In this document: piece after piece, positions 52,701-63,280 of the stretch
Numbering within the stretch: the stretch's first letter is position 1
Layout of the letters: the number at the start of each line of letters is the position of its first letter
NCBI GenBank assembly: GCA_963210315.1
Contig: OY723292.1
Coordinates: 1,364,001 to 1,428,000, forward strand
DNA: 64,000 nt
Direction of reading: 5' to 3'
DNA from: Rhynchopus euleeides
Lineage: Eukaryota; Euglenozoa; Diplonemea; Diplonemida; Diplonemidae
Notes under the pieces: model-generated
Database searches by the model: none
What the model was told of the DNA's origin: nothing
The model's input: only the letters and a program-made list of their open reading frames with translations
Made by a program: the position numbers and the translations under genes

Positions 52701-53278
52701 AGTGGGTGCCCTAGACTAAGAAGAAGATTACCGTGTGTGTTGTGTGTGGGTTCACAGTGGCGATCACACCGAGAGCAGGGTGTTCAGTGTGCCGTGACAC
52801 GACGATATAAAAACCCACGCGTGTGTGTGTGCGGAGGCGTCAACGCATCAAAGGGTGGCAGAAAACTATGTGTCAGCAAATCAGTAAGGGGAGAGAAGAA
52901 CCAGCGGGTATTCGTCGATCGCGAGAACATCCCCACACGCCTGCTGCGGGTGTGGTGTGTCCTGCATGATTTGCATCGCAAAGTGTCCTGCGTTGTTAGC
53001 ACAACTCCAACATAATATACGATCATAAAAAGTGCAGAACGAAACACATGTTGCACTTTTTGGAAATCTTCGGAACCTGTTGCCCTCCGCTCGCCTCCGT
53101 CAGAAACGTGATGTGTGCCACGGTCGCATGCCTTTACGACACGTTCTTCTGAGAACGATTTTTTCCCGGTTGCACAAACAAAACAAAAGAACTCTCTGGT
53201 GTTGCTGAAAGTGCTTCGCATGATGTGCGCACGAACTACGCACAAGTACGCACGAACTACGCAATATGGCCTCGTAAT
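49791..53278 (+). repeat. 3.5-kb direct repeat, copy 1
   Basis: The 3,488 bp from TCTTGGGAAGGGTCCCGTTG to ATGGCCTCGTAAT recur at 58023-61540. I see two substitutions between the copies (near 51327 and 53192) and one length change of 30 bp, three units of a 10-bp minisatellite near 51840-51890. The repeat holds a terminal-inverted-repeat element (49963-50580), two copies of the GTGGAAGCGTCAACGCATC word (about 52651 and 52831) and no convincing gene; open frames in it are short and overlapping. Confidence 0.95.
49963..50580. mobile_element. MITE-like element with 32-bp terminal inverted repeats
   Basis: The left end CTAGTTACACAGGCAATGCG continues to CATTCTC and is the reverse complement of the right end GAGAATGCGACTCGCATTGC at 50549-50580, with three mismatches in 32. 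CTAG at both outer edges may be part of the repeats or a target duplication. A perfect 24-bp palindrome (CGCATTCTCGCATGCGAGAA and on) is at 49986-50009. There is no transposase inside. The second copy is 58195-58812. Confidence 0.7.
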
Positions 53279-56200
53279 CAGGCCTGGGCGGGGAACCAGC
53301 CCTTTTTCCGGGTTTTTTGGGTCGGGGAACCAGGTTTTTTCTAAGAATTTTTACAAGGGATTTTTTGCTCACCCCCCCACAGGTTTCAGGCGCGTGCCCG
53401 TCAGGCGGGACTTTTTCTATGATTTCTACGATGAAAACCACCCCCCCGCCCCCACCCCCCCCCCCCCTTCTAAGAACGATGATGGCTCACTCGGAAGTTT
53501 CGGCGTCCGAAACGTACGCCCACTCTCCCCAATCCTCCTCTATGTCGACATCGATGTCGACATGGACGCGGGCCCTTTTCTCCTGGGGCTCCTCGGGGTG
53601 CGGCCCAACCTCCCTCCTGCGCTCTGCCGGTGCCGCCTGTGTGGGAGGCAGCTGCGGCGGTTCTTCCGGCTGAGGTGTGGGGAGTGTCGATGGGGTGCCC
53701 GGGGTCGATGAAGCGGGGAGCTGGAAGGTGACATGTTGCAGGGTGGCTGGAGGCACGACGGGGGGTGCGGCATCTGCAAGCAACGAAGTGAGGAAGGGAT
53801 CCTCAGGGACTTCCTCCACGAGGCTGACAATCGACAATGCATCGGCGTTGTCATCTTCCCAGCTGCCGTCCGATTCCTCATCACAATCCTCCACGCCAGC
53901 AAATAGAGAACCCATGGCTGCATCGAGGTCAACGAGCTCCACGGTTGTCAGAGTTGGAAGAGGCGTCAGGGAACGCGCAGTGAAGCGGCGCTTCTTGTTG
54001 GCGAGGAACGTGTTGACTGTTTCTTCAACGATGATCTTGCGCGCCGCGTCATCATGTGACAGCTCTAGAGTGATGCCCAGTTCTTGAGAGATGCTTGCGG
54101 CAGAGAGTGCCTTCCGGAACGATCCCCTCATGCGCGTTACAACTGAAAAAGCAGCCTCCACAAACACAGTCGAGGGTGACAGTGCCACCATGGCCTCAAG
54201 CACTATCGCAAACGTCGAACTCTCGGATTCCAGCAAGAAGTCGACGACAAACTCTTTCAGAAGGTTCCCCCTGAGATCTGTGCATTCCAACCGCAGCTTC
54301 ACCCACTCCATGCCGATGCTGAGAATCTCTGCCTGGTCGTAACCCAAGCGAGAAGCGAGCGCCATGAGGCACTCGCACGTGCTGTCCTTCCCACTTGTCG
54401 CGAAGAAAGAGCTGAATGAGCGGCAGGGATACTCCTCCCACCTCTTGGCCAGGTCCTTGTAGATGGTGTGGCAGAGCTTTGAGCGCCAGGAAGTCATCTC
54501 GGCAACTACCCCCGGAGGCAACGATGTGGTTCCCTGGTTCTCATAGAACTTGGCTTCGTGCTTGCCAGGCTGGCGCGCCAGCACCTTATGCACTGTCAGT
54601 GCATTCTGCAGGATGCTCTCCATCGACGAGAGCGACAGGTCTCGCTTCTGCAACGCCTCGCTCACCCCTTTATTGATGTCGAAGACGTCAGCCAAGATGC
54701 AAGTCGAGAGGGAATACTCGGGGGTGAGCTTGTGGAAGAAGAACGGCGGCGGCTGGATCTCCCCGAGCATAGCGACAGTGAAGTCAAAGTTCACCACAGC
54801 CGCGTTCAGGCGACGGAACGTTGCAGCTGCCCAACGCACGGAGTGCTCCTTCGGGAAGGAGAGACATTTCCCACCGGAAATGATCTGCAGAGACTTCTGC
54901 CTGGCGGTTGATCTGAAGAAGGCAAACCAGTGTCGGAGGAGGCGGCTATGTTCAACAACCTTTCGTGTCTTCTTGATGAGGCCGACGGACAGCTGGTGCA
55001 TGTGGGCAGCATCATGCACATCGATGAGAGTGCATCCCCACGCGATCTCGAGCTTCCCCCTGAGACTCTTCATCGTTGATGCCCCGTCTGCCGCGAATCC
55101 CTTCAGCGAACGCCGCGCCCACTGCGACAGCTGGAGGCTGTCGAACAACTTGACCAGCTCGTCCTTCTGCGACTCTGCGTCAGCTTTCTTCAAGTCGACT
55201 GTGCCCACACACCAATCTTTCATAGCACAATCCGTCCTGCTGATCCCCGAAACGATGACGATCATCAAGTCGATGCGGGCGAACGTGGTACCGTCCACCT
55301 TCAGGGTTGCCGCCCGACACGCACGCACCGCACCCACCACTCCCCTCAGGAGCACCTCCCAGAGTATCGTCTGGAACTCCTTCGCGACTTTTCGAGAGTA
55401 GTGGGTGTCCAGGACATGCAGCCCCTTCCGCTTGTCGTCCTGCAACCTCGCACCCACACTGCTCAGCCCCTCCGCCCGTTGCGTCGCCGTTGCCACGTTG
55501 TACACCAGGTTGACCAGACTTGTGTACTGCTCGCTGGTCACCTTCACCTTCGCGCACAGCGTCTGCTTGGGGATATCTGTAGCTGTCACATTGGTGTTTT
55601 CACTCCCAGGCGTGGACAACTGCACTGCTCTCTTGTGCGCCGCACCACCCATGTGGCGGCGGATATTGCTTTGCTGGCGCCCAACTGTCGTGGCAGACAT
55701 AGACGCTTCGCCGCGTGCATACCGGAGCAAGTGGGGTTGCTCCGAGAACTCCCCCTCCAGCTGCACCAAGAACGGTGCACACGTGGTGCACCTCCACCTC
55801 CCATCAGGGAGACGCACCACACCGGAGGCTGCAGCGTGGATCTTCCGCTGCTGCTTCTCCTGTATGGCGAGCTGTGCCTGCCGCTGCTGAATCCGAAGGA
55901 GACCGTTCACCATTGAGCCCTCTGGCACGTACTTCTTGTTTGCTGCCATCAAAAGAAGGAAGTGCGCCTTTGCTGTGTCGAAGACAAGCCGCAAGGGGTA
56001 CTGGGCCATCAACGACGGAAGAAGCAAGCCGAAGGTGCGAGGCTGTGTGGTGTCGACGATAGAAAAGTGAACATTTAAACCGCGGGATGTGCGGAAAGTC
56101 TGCAGGGCCACTGACGCGGTGTTGGTGTCCAACTCTTCGTCCACGAGGAATCTCGTATCCATCAATCGCGGACGCCTGAGCTTCACCGTGAGGGCCTCCG

Positions 56201-58022
56201 CTTCGGGGGAGTCAACGCCCTCCAGAAGCGCCGCAGCACTGGTACGCGTCGGCTCCGTAATGGGAATTGACCTTGCTAGGCAGTCAAGCACTCGGAGGCA
56301 GTAGTGTCCAGAACTGTATAGATCCCGTTGAACCCACCCTGGTACAAGCCCAATGTTGACGCCTCCGGTTGATTGGGCGAGCTTCATGGCGGTCAGCCAT
56401 GGGGACAGTCGCCCGGCGCTGTCGAACGCGGCGACGTGGCACGCCCCTTCCCCGGTGTAGAAGGCGGCGTGGGGTGCAGGGGCGACAGGGGCGGCGGTGG
56501 TAGCTGCAGGAGAGGCGGCCAGGGGATCCGGAGGAGGAGGCGGCGGCGCATCATGCGAAGCATCGACGTCGTGCCCGTCACCGTCCGATGCCTCACGTGC
56601 GTACAGCACGAGTGCTGGCTTCGCGTTCGCACGATTGAACGGCGCCACAGAGCAATCCGTCACACGATCAGTCGTGATCGACTTCCACTTCAGAGTGGTG
56701 GCGGGGCCACGAGCGCACAGCGTCTCCCAGGCGATCCCCTTCGCGAGGGTCAGCCCGGACTTTGTGCACGATGCACCGACAAACCGGTACCGGTGATTCA
56801 CCGGCTGCACCGTGCCCACCTGCACCACCCCGTTGCCGTCAACGCCAAGCTCACGAAGGGCGGAGAGGTCTCTTAATTCCTTGACGTTGACGGTTTCCGC
56901 AAGCTCCGTCAGGTGCTTCTGCTTCTCGCCGGATGCAGAAAACCGCTGCGTCGAGAGGAACAGGAGGTGCGGGGCCTTCTCGACGCAGAACTGCGCAGCC
57001 CGGACAGCACCACATGTGCACGGACCTTGCTTCTCCATAAATTGAGAAGCAACGCGCTGCACCTCGTCCTTCACGACGCCCAACATCACAACCATGCTGT
57101 CTGTAATAGCTGTGCGGAACTCACCACAAGATGGGCAGCTGTAGACGGTGGCGCTTTTGGTGGTGCAGAGGTGCTTCAGGTGCGGGTGTTTGTGTCCGAG
57201 GGCGGAGAGACTGACGTCAGGGTTGGGTCGCTGCGGGTCCTGCGAGGTGATCATCTGGGGCTCGTTCTCATCGGGGGTTGTGCTCCGCAGGGACTGGAGG
57301 AGGTTGCTCAATACACCTTGGCACTCCCGCAGTACTGTACATGCCAGCAGCTGGAGGATAGTTACAAAGCTGCCACTCCCCGACGCCACCCCCCTACTGG
57401 CCCCTTCAGGCCTGAAAGCCCAAAAGCTCCTGGAGATTTTTGCAGTGGTGCGCACCATATTCGCGGAGTACGTGAGGTTGGGTGAGTGTGAGGTCAGGGT
57501 CCTGTCGAAGGGTAGTCGAGTGGGAATAAATAGGGAGGTCCTCAGGAGTGCAATACAACAGCAATACACAGGCAACACACCAGCAACACGCAAACCGAGG
57601 CAAGAGGAGGTGGGCGGGGTCATCCTGCGGAGTCTCCAGTTGGCCAGCAAGGCGAACTGTACGGGGGAGAGACTTCCCTTCCATCCTTGTGTGCGCCCTG
57701 TCGACTGGGAAAATCTTAGAAAAAAAAATTTCCTCTGCGAAAAACCCTTAGAAAGCGCCCTATCACTTCACAGCTACAACCGCTCTGATGAATTTCCTTT
57801 TGTTTGTTGCGTTGACGCTTCTACACACAAAACCCTGAACTGATCACACCCTGAGCCTGATGAAGGGTGGGGTTAGTGTATAGAGCACGTTTGGTTGCAG
57901 CTGTGGTGGGGCGCTTTCCGCTCACACGAGTGTGCTTAAAAAAAAAATTTCCCTTACAAAATTCTTAGAAAAAAACTTTTTTTCCCCGTACAAAAGTTCT
58001 TAGAAAAAAAGTTCAGAAGGGG
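53279..58022 (-). mobile_element. hAT-type DNA transposon, left end clear, right end not found
   Basis: The block between the two 3.5-kb repeats holds one large transposase gene on the minus strand. Its left edge, CAGGCCTGGGCGGGGAACCA at 53279, is a typical hAT terminus and falls exactly where the two 3.5-kb repeats stop matching. TTCTAAGAA words near 53342 return inverted at about 57720, 57965 and 58000 (TTCTTAGAA and variants), as in hAT subterminal regions. The matching terminus CCAGGCCTG is absent near 58022, so the right end was probably lost in the rearrangement that placed the second repeat there. Confidence 0.65.
53487..57458 (-). CDS. hAT-superfamily transposase, intact
   Basis: The frame is open for 1,387 codons from 57650; the ATG at 57458 (MVRTTAKISRSFW) gives 1,323 residues and a more typical N-terminus. 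Near the N-terminus is a CPSC...CTCG cluster, and in the middle a zinc-finger-like segment from RCTTCAPF to NIRRHMGGAAHKRAV. The catalytic core follows: KVDGTTFARIDL, then the hAT signature FAADGASTMKSLRG with DVHDAAHMHQLSVG, and at the end the dimerisation region STVFVEAAFSVVTRMRGSF. This layout is close to the hAT branch related to ZNF862 and DUF4371 proteins. The C-terminal 120 residues are acidic and Pro-rich. It is the only large minus-strand gene in the window. hAT transposases cut and paste DNA and make 8-bp target duplications. Confidence 0.85.
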   Translation of the reverse strand: MVRTTAKISRSFWAFRPEGASRGVASGSGSFVTILQLLACTVLRECQGVLSNLLQSLRSTTPDENEPQMITSQDPQRPNPDVSLSALGHKHPHLKHLCTTKSATVYSCPSCGEFRTAITDSMVVMLGVVKDEVQRVASQFMEKQGPCTCGAVRAAQFCVEKAPHLLFLSTQRFSASGEKQKHLTELAETVNVKELRDLSALRELGVDGNGVVQVGTVQPVNHRYRFVGASCTKSGLTLAKGIAWETLCARGPATTLKWKSITTDRVTDCSVAPFNRANAKPALVLYAREASDGDGHDVDASHDAPPPPPPDPLAASPAATTAAPVAPAPHAAFYTGEGACHVAAFDSAGRLSPWLTAMKLAQSTGGVNIGLVPGWVQRDLYSSGHYCLRVLDCLARSIPITEPTRTSAAALLEGVDSPEAEALTVKLRRPRLMDTRFLVDEELDTNTASVALQTFRTSRGLNVHFSIVDTTQPRTFGLLLPSLMAQYPLRLVFDTAKAHFLLLMAANKKYVPEGSMVNGLLRIQQRQAQLAIQEKQQRKIHAAASGVVRLPDGRWRCTTCAPFLVQLEGEFSEQPHLLRYARGEASMSATTVGRQQSNIRRHMGGAAHKRAVQLSTPGSENTNVTATDIPKQTLCAKVKVTSEQYTSLVNLVYNVATATQRAEGLSSVGARLQDDKRKGLHVLDTHYSRKVAKEFQTILWEVLLRGVVGAVRACRAATLKVDGTTFARIDLMIVIVSGISRTDCAMKDWCVGTVDLKKADAESQKDELVKLFDSLQLSQWARRSLKGFAADGASTMKSLRGKLEIAWGCTLIDVHDAAHMHQLSVGLIKKTRKVVEHSRLLRHWFAFFRSTARQKSLQIISGGKCLSFPKEHSVRWAAATFRRLNAAVVNFDFTVAMLGEIQPPPFFFHKLTPEYSLSTCILADVFDINKGVSEALQKRDLSLSSMESILQNALTVHKVLARQPGKHEAKFYENQGTTSLPPGVVAEMTSWRSKLCHTIYKDLAKRWEEYPCRSFSSFFATSGKDSTCECLMALASRLGYDQAEILSIGMEWVKLRLECTDLRGNLLKEFVVDFLLESESSTFAIVLEAMVALSPSTVFVEAAFSVVTRMRGSFRKALSAASISQELGITLELSHDDAARKIIVEETVNTFLANKKRRFTARSLTPLPTLTTVELVDLDAAMGSLFAGVEDCDEESDGSWEDDNADALSIVSLVEEVPEDPFLTSLLADAAPPVVPPATLQHVTFQLPASSTPGTPSTLPTPQPEEPPQLPPTQAAPAERRREVGPHPEEPQEKRARVHVDIDVDIEEDWGEWAYVSDAETSE

Positions 58023-61000
58023 TCTTGGGAAGGGTCCCGTTGGGAAGAATATCCGATTTGCTTGACCGCACGACGCCGTTGGGTGAAGGAGAAGTCGTAC
58101 GGTACACTTCCTGTTCCTGGACAGACCGGGGTTCGAACCGTACTACAGGCCAACTTTAGTCTGGGTACGGGAGTCTGAGACGCGAATGCGTGTCCTAGTT
58201 ACACAGGCAATGCGAATCGCATTCTCGCATGCGAGAATGCGGTAGACAGGTAGTTGGTCAATGAAACCGTCTCCTCTTCACTATATTCGACTCGCACCCA
58301 GCATCACACATTCAATTCTCCAAGTAGTCTGCCTGAAGGCAGCTGGAGGCAGTTTGGGTGGTGTAGCCGTCACGCGACGTGTTCAAGTCTGTCCACATAT
58401 TGACACGGAGGTGGTTCTCACAGGGTATTTTGAGGGTTTCTCCCCTCGACGGGGGGCCAGGGGTGCAATTTTTACTGTTTTCCACGAGGATGTTGTCGGG
58501 AGGAGTTCAAGGCCTACCTGGTCCTGAGTGCGGCACACCTTGTTGCCGACACCCCCTTGGCCTTCTCGAAGAAAGCCAAGGCAGCCCTCCTCCCCGCCTT
58601 TGGCCGTACGTGGTGGAGTGTCTGCAGACCTGGCTGAGTATGACGAACGTGGACTGCATCTTCAGCATCGCCACCGCGGAGAAGAAAGACGAGCACGCGT
58701 ATCGCCAGATGAGTACACCGTCAAGTTGTGCCTGAGGCGGGCAGGTGGTGTGCTGGGGTTTACGGGTGGTGGGTACCCCCGAGAATGCGACTCGCATTGC
58801 CTGTGTGCCTAGTGGGAGTCGCGAGATGGCCGCCCGTAGTCCGGCTCAAATTTCAGCGGCCGGACAGGATTTCCAGCCATTTTGGGTGAGGCCATCCCTT
58901 CCCAAAGTCGCATGAAGCTGAATGGCTGAAGTACCTCGCTGTGCCCAGTTCCCCTGCTGCAGCCAGGTAGCGGGCTGCCTCCTTGTCGCGGTGCAGCAAC
59001 AGTTCGTTGGTGTCGGTGAGGGGGTTCCGGCTTGGGCCGTGGCGAAAGAGATGCTTCAGGACCCTCGATGGGGCGTGGCCCGGTGCTGCAGGCAGGGTAC
59101 ACGTACTGGTCTGTGTCCGGCTGCTGTGGTCATCGACAAGGCTGTGTGGTCTGTCCGAAGGAGGTGGATGGTGGTCTCCCTCAGGTGGATCCTCTGTGGA
59201 TAAGGCCTTCGCGTCTCTCCGATCCTGCATGGGCTCAGGTCTCCAGATGATCATCACCCCTTGCCTTGCTGTAGGTCGGTGGGATGGCGCCCGAGCTCCG
59301 CCTTGTAGCTGGCGCAGCGGAGTCGTGCAGGTCAGGCAGGCTCCTTGAGGCCTCCGAGGTGATGTGCGCGCGCCACCCCGTGGTTCCTTGTAGAGTCGCA
59401 GACAGGTCCGTGCGCACGGTGGGAGCGTTCGTATCGTCCGTTCCGTGCCAGGTCCTGGAGAATACCTTTGGTTGAGTATTAACTCTCTCGGGTTCAAACC
59501 CCATTCAAGGTCTTCGCTACGTCATCACTGGTCGTCAGTCAGAGGGGAAGAACGGCGTCCCTCACTTTTTTCACTGCTCACAGGAGCGAAGGCCAAGCCC
59601 AACATAAGTGGTAGCCTTGAAGAGAAGGCTCCTGATATCTCCAAGCATTGCGCCGAAGGCCACACCTGCCCACCAGGTTCTTCCCCGTCAGTCGAACAGT
59701 CTTGTTCATGTTCTGGGCAGGGCGCTCTGCCTCGGTCACCCCGAAGCCTGCTTGCTAAGGCTAGCCCAACATCTTCCCTCAGTGTTCTCACAGGGGTGTC
59801 CTCAGTATCTGGGTCCCTACGGCAAGACAGCGTACCAGGCTTTGCGAACCCGAAACAGGCTGTCCTGGTGATTGCATACCGCCGCAAGCATGACCCTGTT
59901 GCTGCGTAGTCATGTTTTCCGTGAAGTGGGGTGGCGACAGGGTGTAAGTCACGAGGGGAAGGGCATGTGGAACGGCCACTGCCCAGTCCCCAGCGCCCTC
60001 CGCCCCATAGGACATTCGATTTTTTGCAGGGAACCACCACACAACACCGCACAACACCACCGAACGCCACCAAACTCCACCAAACTCCTCCAAACTCCTC
60101 CAAACTCCACCAAACTCCGCCAAACTCCACCAAACTCCACCAAACTCGGGTCAAAATCAGGTGGACTCCCTCACACAACACCACCACCAAATCCCACCCC
60201 ACCCCACCCCCCAAGCTATCGAATCAGTCTTGTCTCCTTTTCGTTTCTCTCCCTCTTCAGAGTCACATAACACAGCCGTTGACTTTCCTCTGGAGGAGGG
60301 GGGTGTCGCTGTGTGTCAAGCTGTCACTCCCCCCCCCCTCCCCCACCTATTGTACCAAAAACAAAAACAACCGAGGTGCTGTCCTCACACTCAGCATCTG
60401 TCTGAAGAGCTAGCATTAAGGTTCGATCATTGCGACCTGCATTTGACAAAGAAGATTAAAGTGTGGGGGAGGGGGGTGGGATGGGAGGGGGCAGGGATTA
60501 CTATTGGTGGTCGCGAGGCAGGGTGTGTGGGTCCAAACGCGGGTCAATCTTCGGCCCGATCCTTCGGTACCCACCGCTCTGAGATACGCTATGATTTTCG
60601 TGTGTGCAAAAAAAACAGGTGCATCAGAGTTCGCTCGGTGCAACGTACACTGAACAAACAAAGGTTAACGTGTGTGTGTGCTGGCCTTGTGATGCGATGC
60701 GTTGTTGGGGAGTGGGGGTGGGAAGAGGGGTGGGGGAGGGGGGGGAATGGCCATGATGGCCGCCCTGATGCAGAGAACGAGAGTGAGCTTCCTCACTTGC
60801 ATCAACCCCTGCAGCCAGGCCCGTGAGGAGTACAGTAGATCCTGTGAGGATTCCATCAAGATCAGGTGCGATGTGCCTTTGGCACTGCTCTTAAAACGAT
60901 TCACGTGTGAGTGTGGAAGCGTCAACGCATCAGATGACCGTCGAGGGCCTCTGAGTTCGCTCAGTGGGTGCCCTAGACTAAGAAGAAGATTACCGTGTGT

Positions 61001-61540
61001 GTTGTGTGTGGGTTCACAGTGGCGATCACACCGAGAGCAGGGTGTTCAGTGTGCCGTGACACGACGATATAAAAACCCACGCGTGTGTGTGTGCGGAGGC
61101 GTCAACGCATCAAAGGGTGGCAGAAAACTATGTGTCAGCAAATCAGTAAGGGGAGAGAAGAACCAGCGGGTATTCGTCGATCGCGAGAACATCCCCACAC
61201 GCCTGCTGCGGGTGTGGTGTGTCCTGCATGATTTGCATCGCAAAGTGTCCTGCGTTGTTAGCACAACTCCAACATAATATACGATCATAAAAAGTGCAGA
61301 ACGAAACACATGTTGCACTTTTTGGAAATCTTCGGAACCTGTTGCCCTCCGCTCGCCTCCGTCAGAAACGTGATGTGTGCCACGGTCGCATGCCTTTACG
61401 ACACGTTCTTCTGAGAACGATTTTTTCCCGGTTGCACAAACAAAACAAAAGAACCCTCTGGTGTTGCTGAAAGTGCTTCGCATGATGTGCGCACGAACTA
61501 CGCACAAGTACGCACGAACTACGCAATATGGCCTCGTAAT
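58023..61540 (+). repeat. 3.5-kb direct repeat, copy 2
   Basis: Copy of 49791-53278, 3,518 bp long because its TCCACCAAAC minisatellite (about 60062-60145) has three more units. It includes the second MITE-like element. It continues at 61541 into GCCACTTTTTTATTTTG, where copy 1 has the hAT terminus, so this may be the unoccupied version of the insertion site. Confidence 0.95.
58195..58812. mobile_element. MITE-like element with 32-bp terminal inverted repeats, second copy
   Basis: Identical in layout to 49963-50580 as part of the larger duplication; the 24-bp palindrome is at 58218-58241. It does not represent an independent insertion. Confidence 0.7.
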
Positions 61541-61561
61541 GCCACTTTTTTATTTTGTACT

Positions 61562-61721
61562 GGGGGGGTCTTCGCTGGTCGACAAACTTCGACAAACTTC
61601 GTCGTTCGTCACATAATTAGGAAAACGGGTGTTTCAGGGGGGTTTTCACCGAAGACGGCAGTGTTCTGACGACGACGACAGGGGTCTTCGACAAAAACTT
61701 CGTCAGCGAAGACCCCCCCCC
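61562..61721. mobile_element. 160-bp inverted-repeat element (MITE-like)
   Basis: GGGGGGGTCTTCGCTG at the left end is the exact reverse complement of CAGCGAAGACCCCCCC at the right. The interior is full of TCGACAAACTTCG and ACGAC words, and TCGTCGTTCGTCAC occurs inside (about 61599) and again outside at about 61757. No target duplication is evident. Confidence 0.65.
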
Positions 61722-61846
61722 AAAAATGAATTAAAAACCGGTTTTTCGGGGATTCTCGTCGTTCGTCACCTGTCGACAAATTTCGACAACTTTCGACAAT
61801 TTTCACCTAAACCGACGGAAAATGCACCAAAATGCACCACCCACAG

Positions 61847-62588
61847 CCTGGGTCGGCCCAGGGTCTGGACATCACTCCTGGGCTCGGCCCAGGGTCTGGA
61901 CACCACTCCCGGGCTCGGCCCAGGGTCTGGACATCACTCCTGGGCTCGGCCCAGGGTCTGGACACCACTCCTGGGCTCGGCCCAGGGTCTGGACATCACT
62001 CCTGGGCTCGGCCCAGGGTCTGGACATCACTGCCTGGGTCGGCCCAGGGTCTGGACACCACTCCTGGGCTCGGCCCAGCGTCTGGACATCACTCCTGGGC
62101 TCGGCCCAGGGTCTGGACACCACTCCCTGGCTCGGCCCAGGGTCTGGACATCACTCCCGGGCTCGGCCCAGGGTCTGGACATCACTGCCTGGCTCGGCCC
62201 AGGGTCTGGACATCACTGCCTGGCTCGGCCCAGGGTCTGGACACCACTCCTGGGCTCGGCCCAGGGTCTGGACATCACTCCCGGGCTCGGCCCAGGGTCT
62301 GGACATCACTCCTGGGCTCGGCCCAGGGTCTGGACACCACTGCCTGGCTCGGCCCAGGGTCTGGACATCACTCCTGGGCTCGGCCCAGGGTCTGGACATC
62401 ACTGCCTGGCTCGGCCCAGGGTCTCGACACCACTCCTGGGCTCGGCCCAGGGTCTGGACACCACTGGGCCGAGCCCAGGAGTGGTGTCCAGACCCTGGGC
62501 CGAGCCCAGGAGTGATGTCCAGACTCTGGGACGGCTCAGGAGTGCTGTCCAGACCCTGGGCTGAGCCCAGGAGTGATGTCCAGACACT
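61847..62588. repeat. 31-bp satellite with an inverted block
   Basis: About twenty head-to-tail units of 31 bp read CTCGGCCCAGGGTCTGGACA plus TCACTCCTGGG, with small variants. At about 62465 the orientation flips and roughly four units run in reverse to 62588. Because 31 is not a multiple of 3 and the unit lacks stops, frames are open in all three phases; these are not genes. Confidence 0.9.
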
Positions 62589-63280
62589 GTCTGGAGGGGA
62601 AGCTCCCCGCAGTGAGTGGTCGGGGGCCGTGGCCACGACCTCGGGCCGATGTCCAGCCGAGCAGAACGTGGCGCCCGGAGTACCGAGTGTTTGCTCCACT
62701 CGGCGGGGGTTCGATGCAGGACCCCTTCCCAGACATCTCCTCAGTGCCTGCATCGATCCCCTCCGTCAGGGATCTTGCTGTGTGTAACATTAGCACAAGA
62801 CCTAAAGCTGCATCGCGTACCCATCCTTCGGAACCGTGCGATGTGCAATATTGTGTTCATGTAGCTAACTCGGAGAGTATCTTAGTGATCCCGCAAGGCT
62901 AGCTATATTTGCACCGTCCAATCAAATCTTGCTCAGCTTCGACTTGGCGCCGAGAGAGTTACGAGCGCTGCCCATAGAATCAGGTGTGCCGGGCGTGTGT
63001 GTCAACACACGCAGACTCCTGCATACAGTAGACGGCCTACAGGCGAGGCGGAGTGTGACCTACTGTTGGGGGTGGTGAACTGGTCTGCGACGTCATCCTC
63101 ATCCTGCTGGTGTGCGACGTCTCCACCTCCTGCGGCGCAGGGGGCCTTGTGATCTGGAGCGCTGGGGCAGCGCGGTGCAACGTCGGAGTGCGGACGGGCC
63201 AAGTCCCCCTGCTCCTGTGCATGCAGCGCAGATTTCTTGTTGCTGCGGTCCAGACAGCGGGCCGAGACCGGATGTGATGT
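62589..63280. other. spacer between two related satellites
   Basis: Single-copy sequence as far as I can see. No conserved frame, tRNA or other RNA gene was found. Short frames of about 100 codons overlap each other. Confidence 0.4.

Noticed and set aside
49791-61540. The 3.5-kb repeats as LTRs of a retroelement
   Set aside because: The interior carries a hAT transposase on the opposite strand, the repeats lack TG/CA ends, and no flanking target duplication is seen.
61629-62787. Long open frames of 200-320 codons in all phases through the 31-bp satellite
   Set aside because: The unit has no stop in any phase and 31 is not a multiple of 3, so every phase is open; the frames are a by-product of the repeat.
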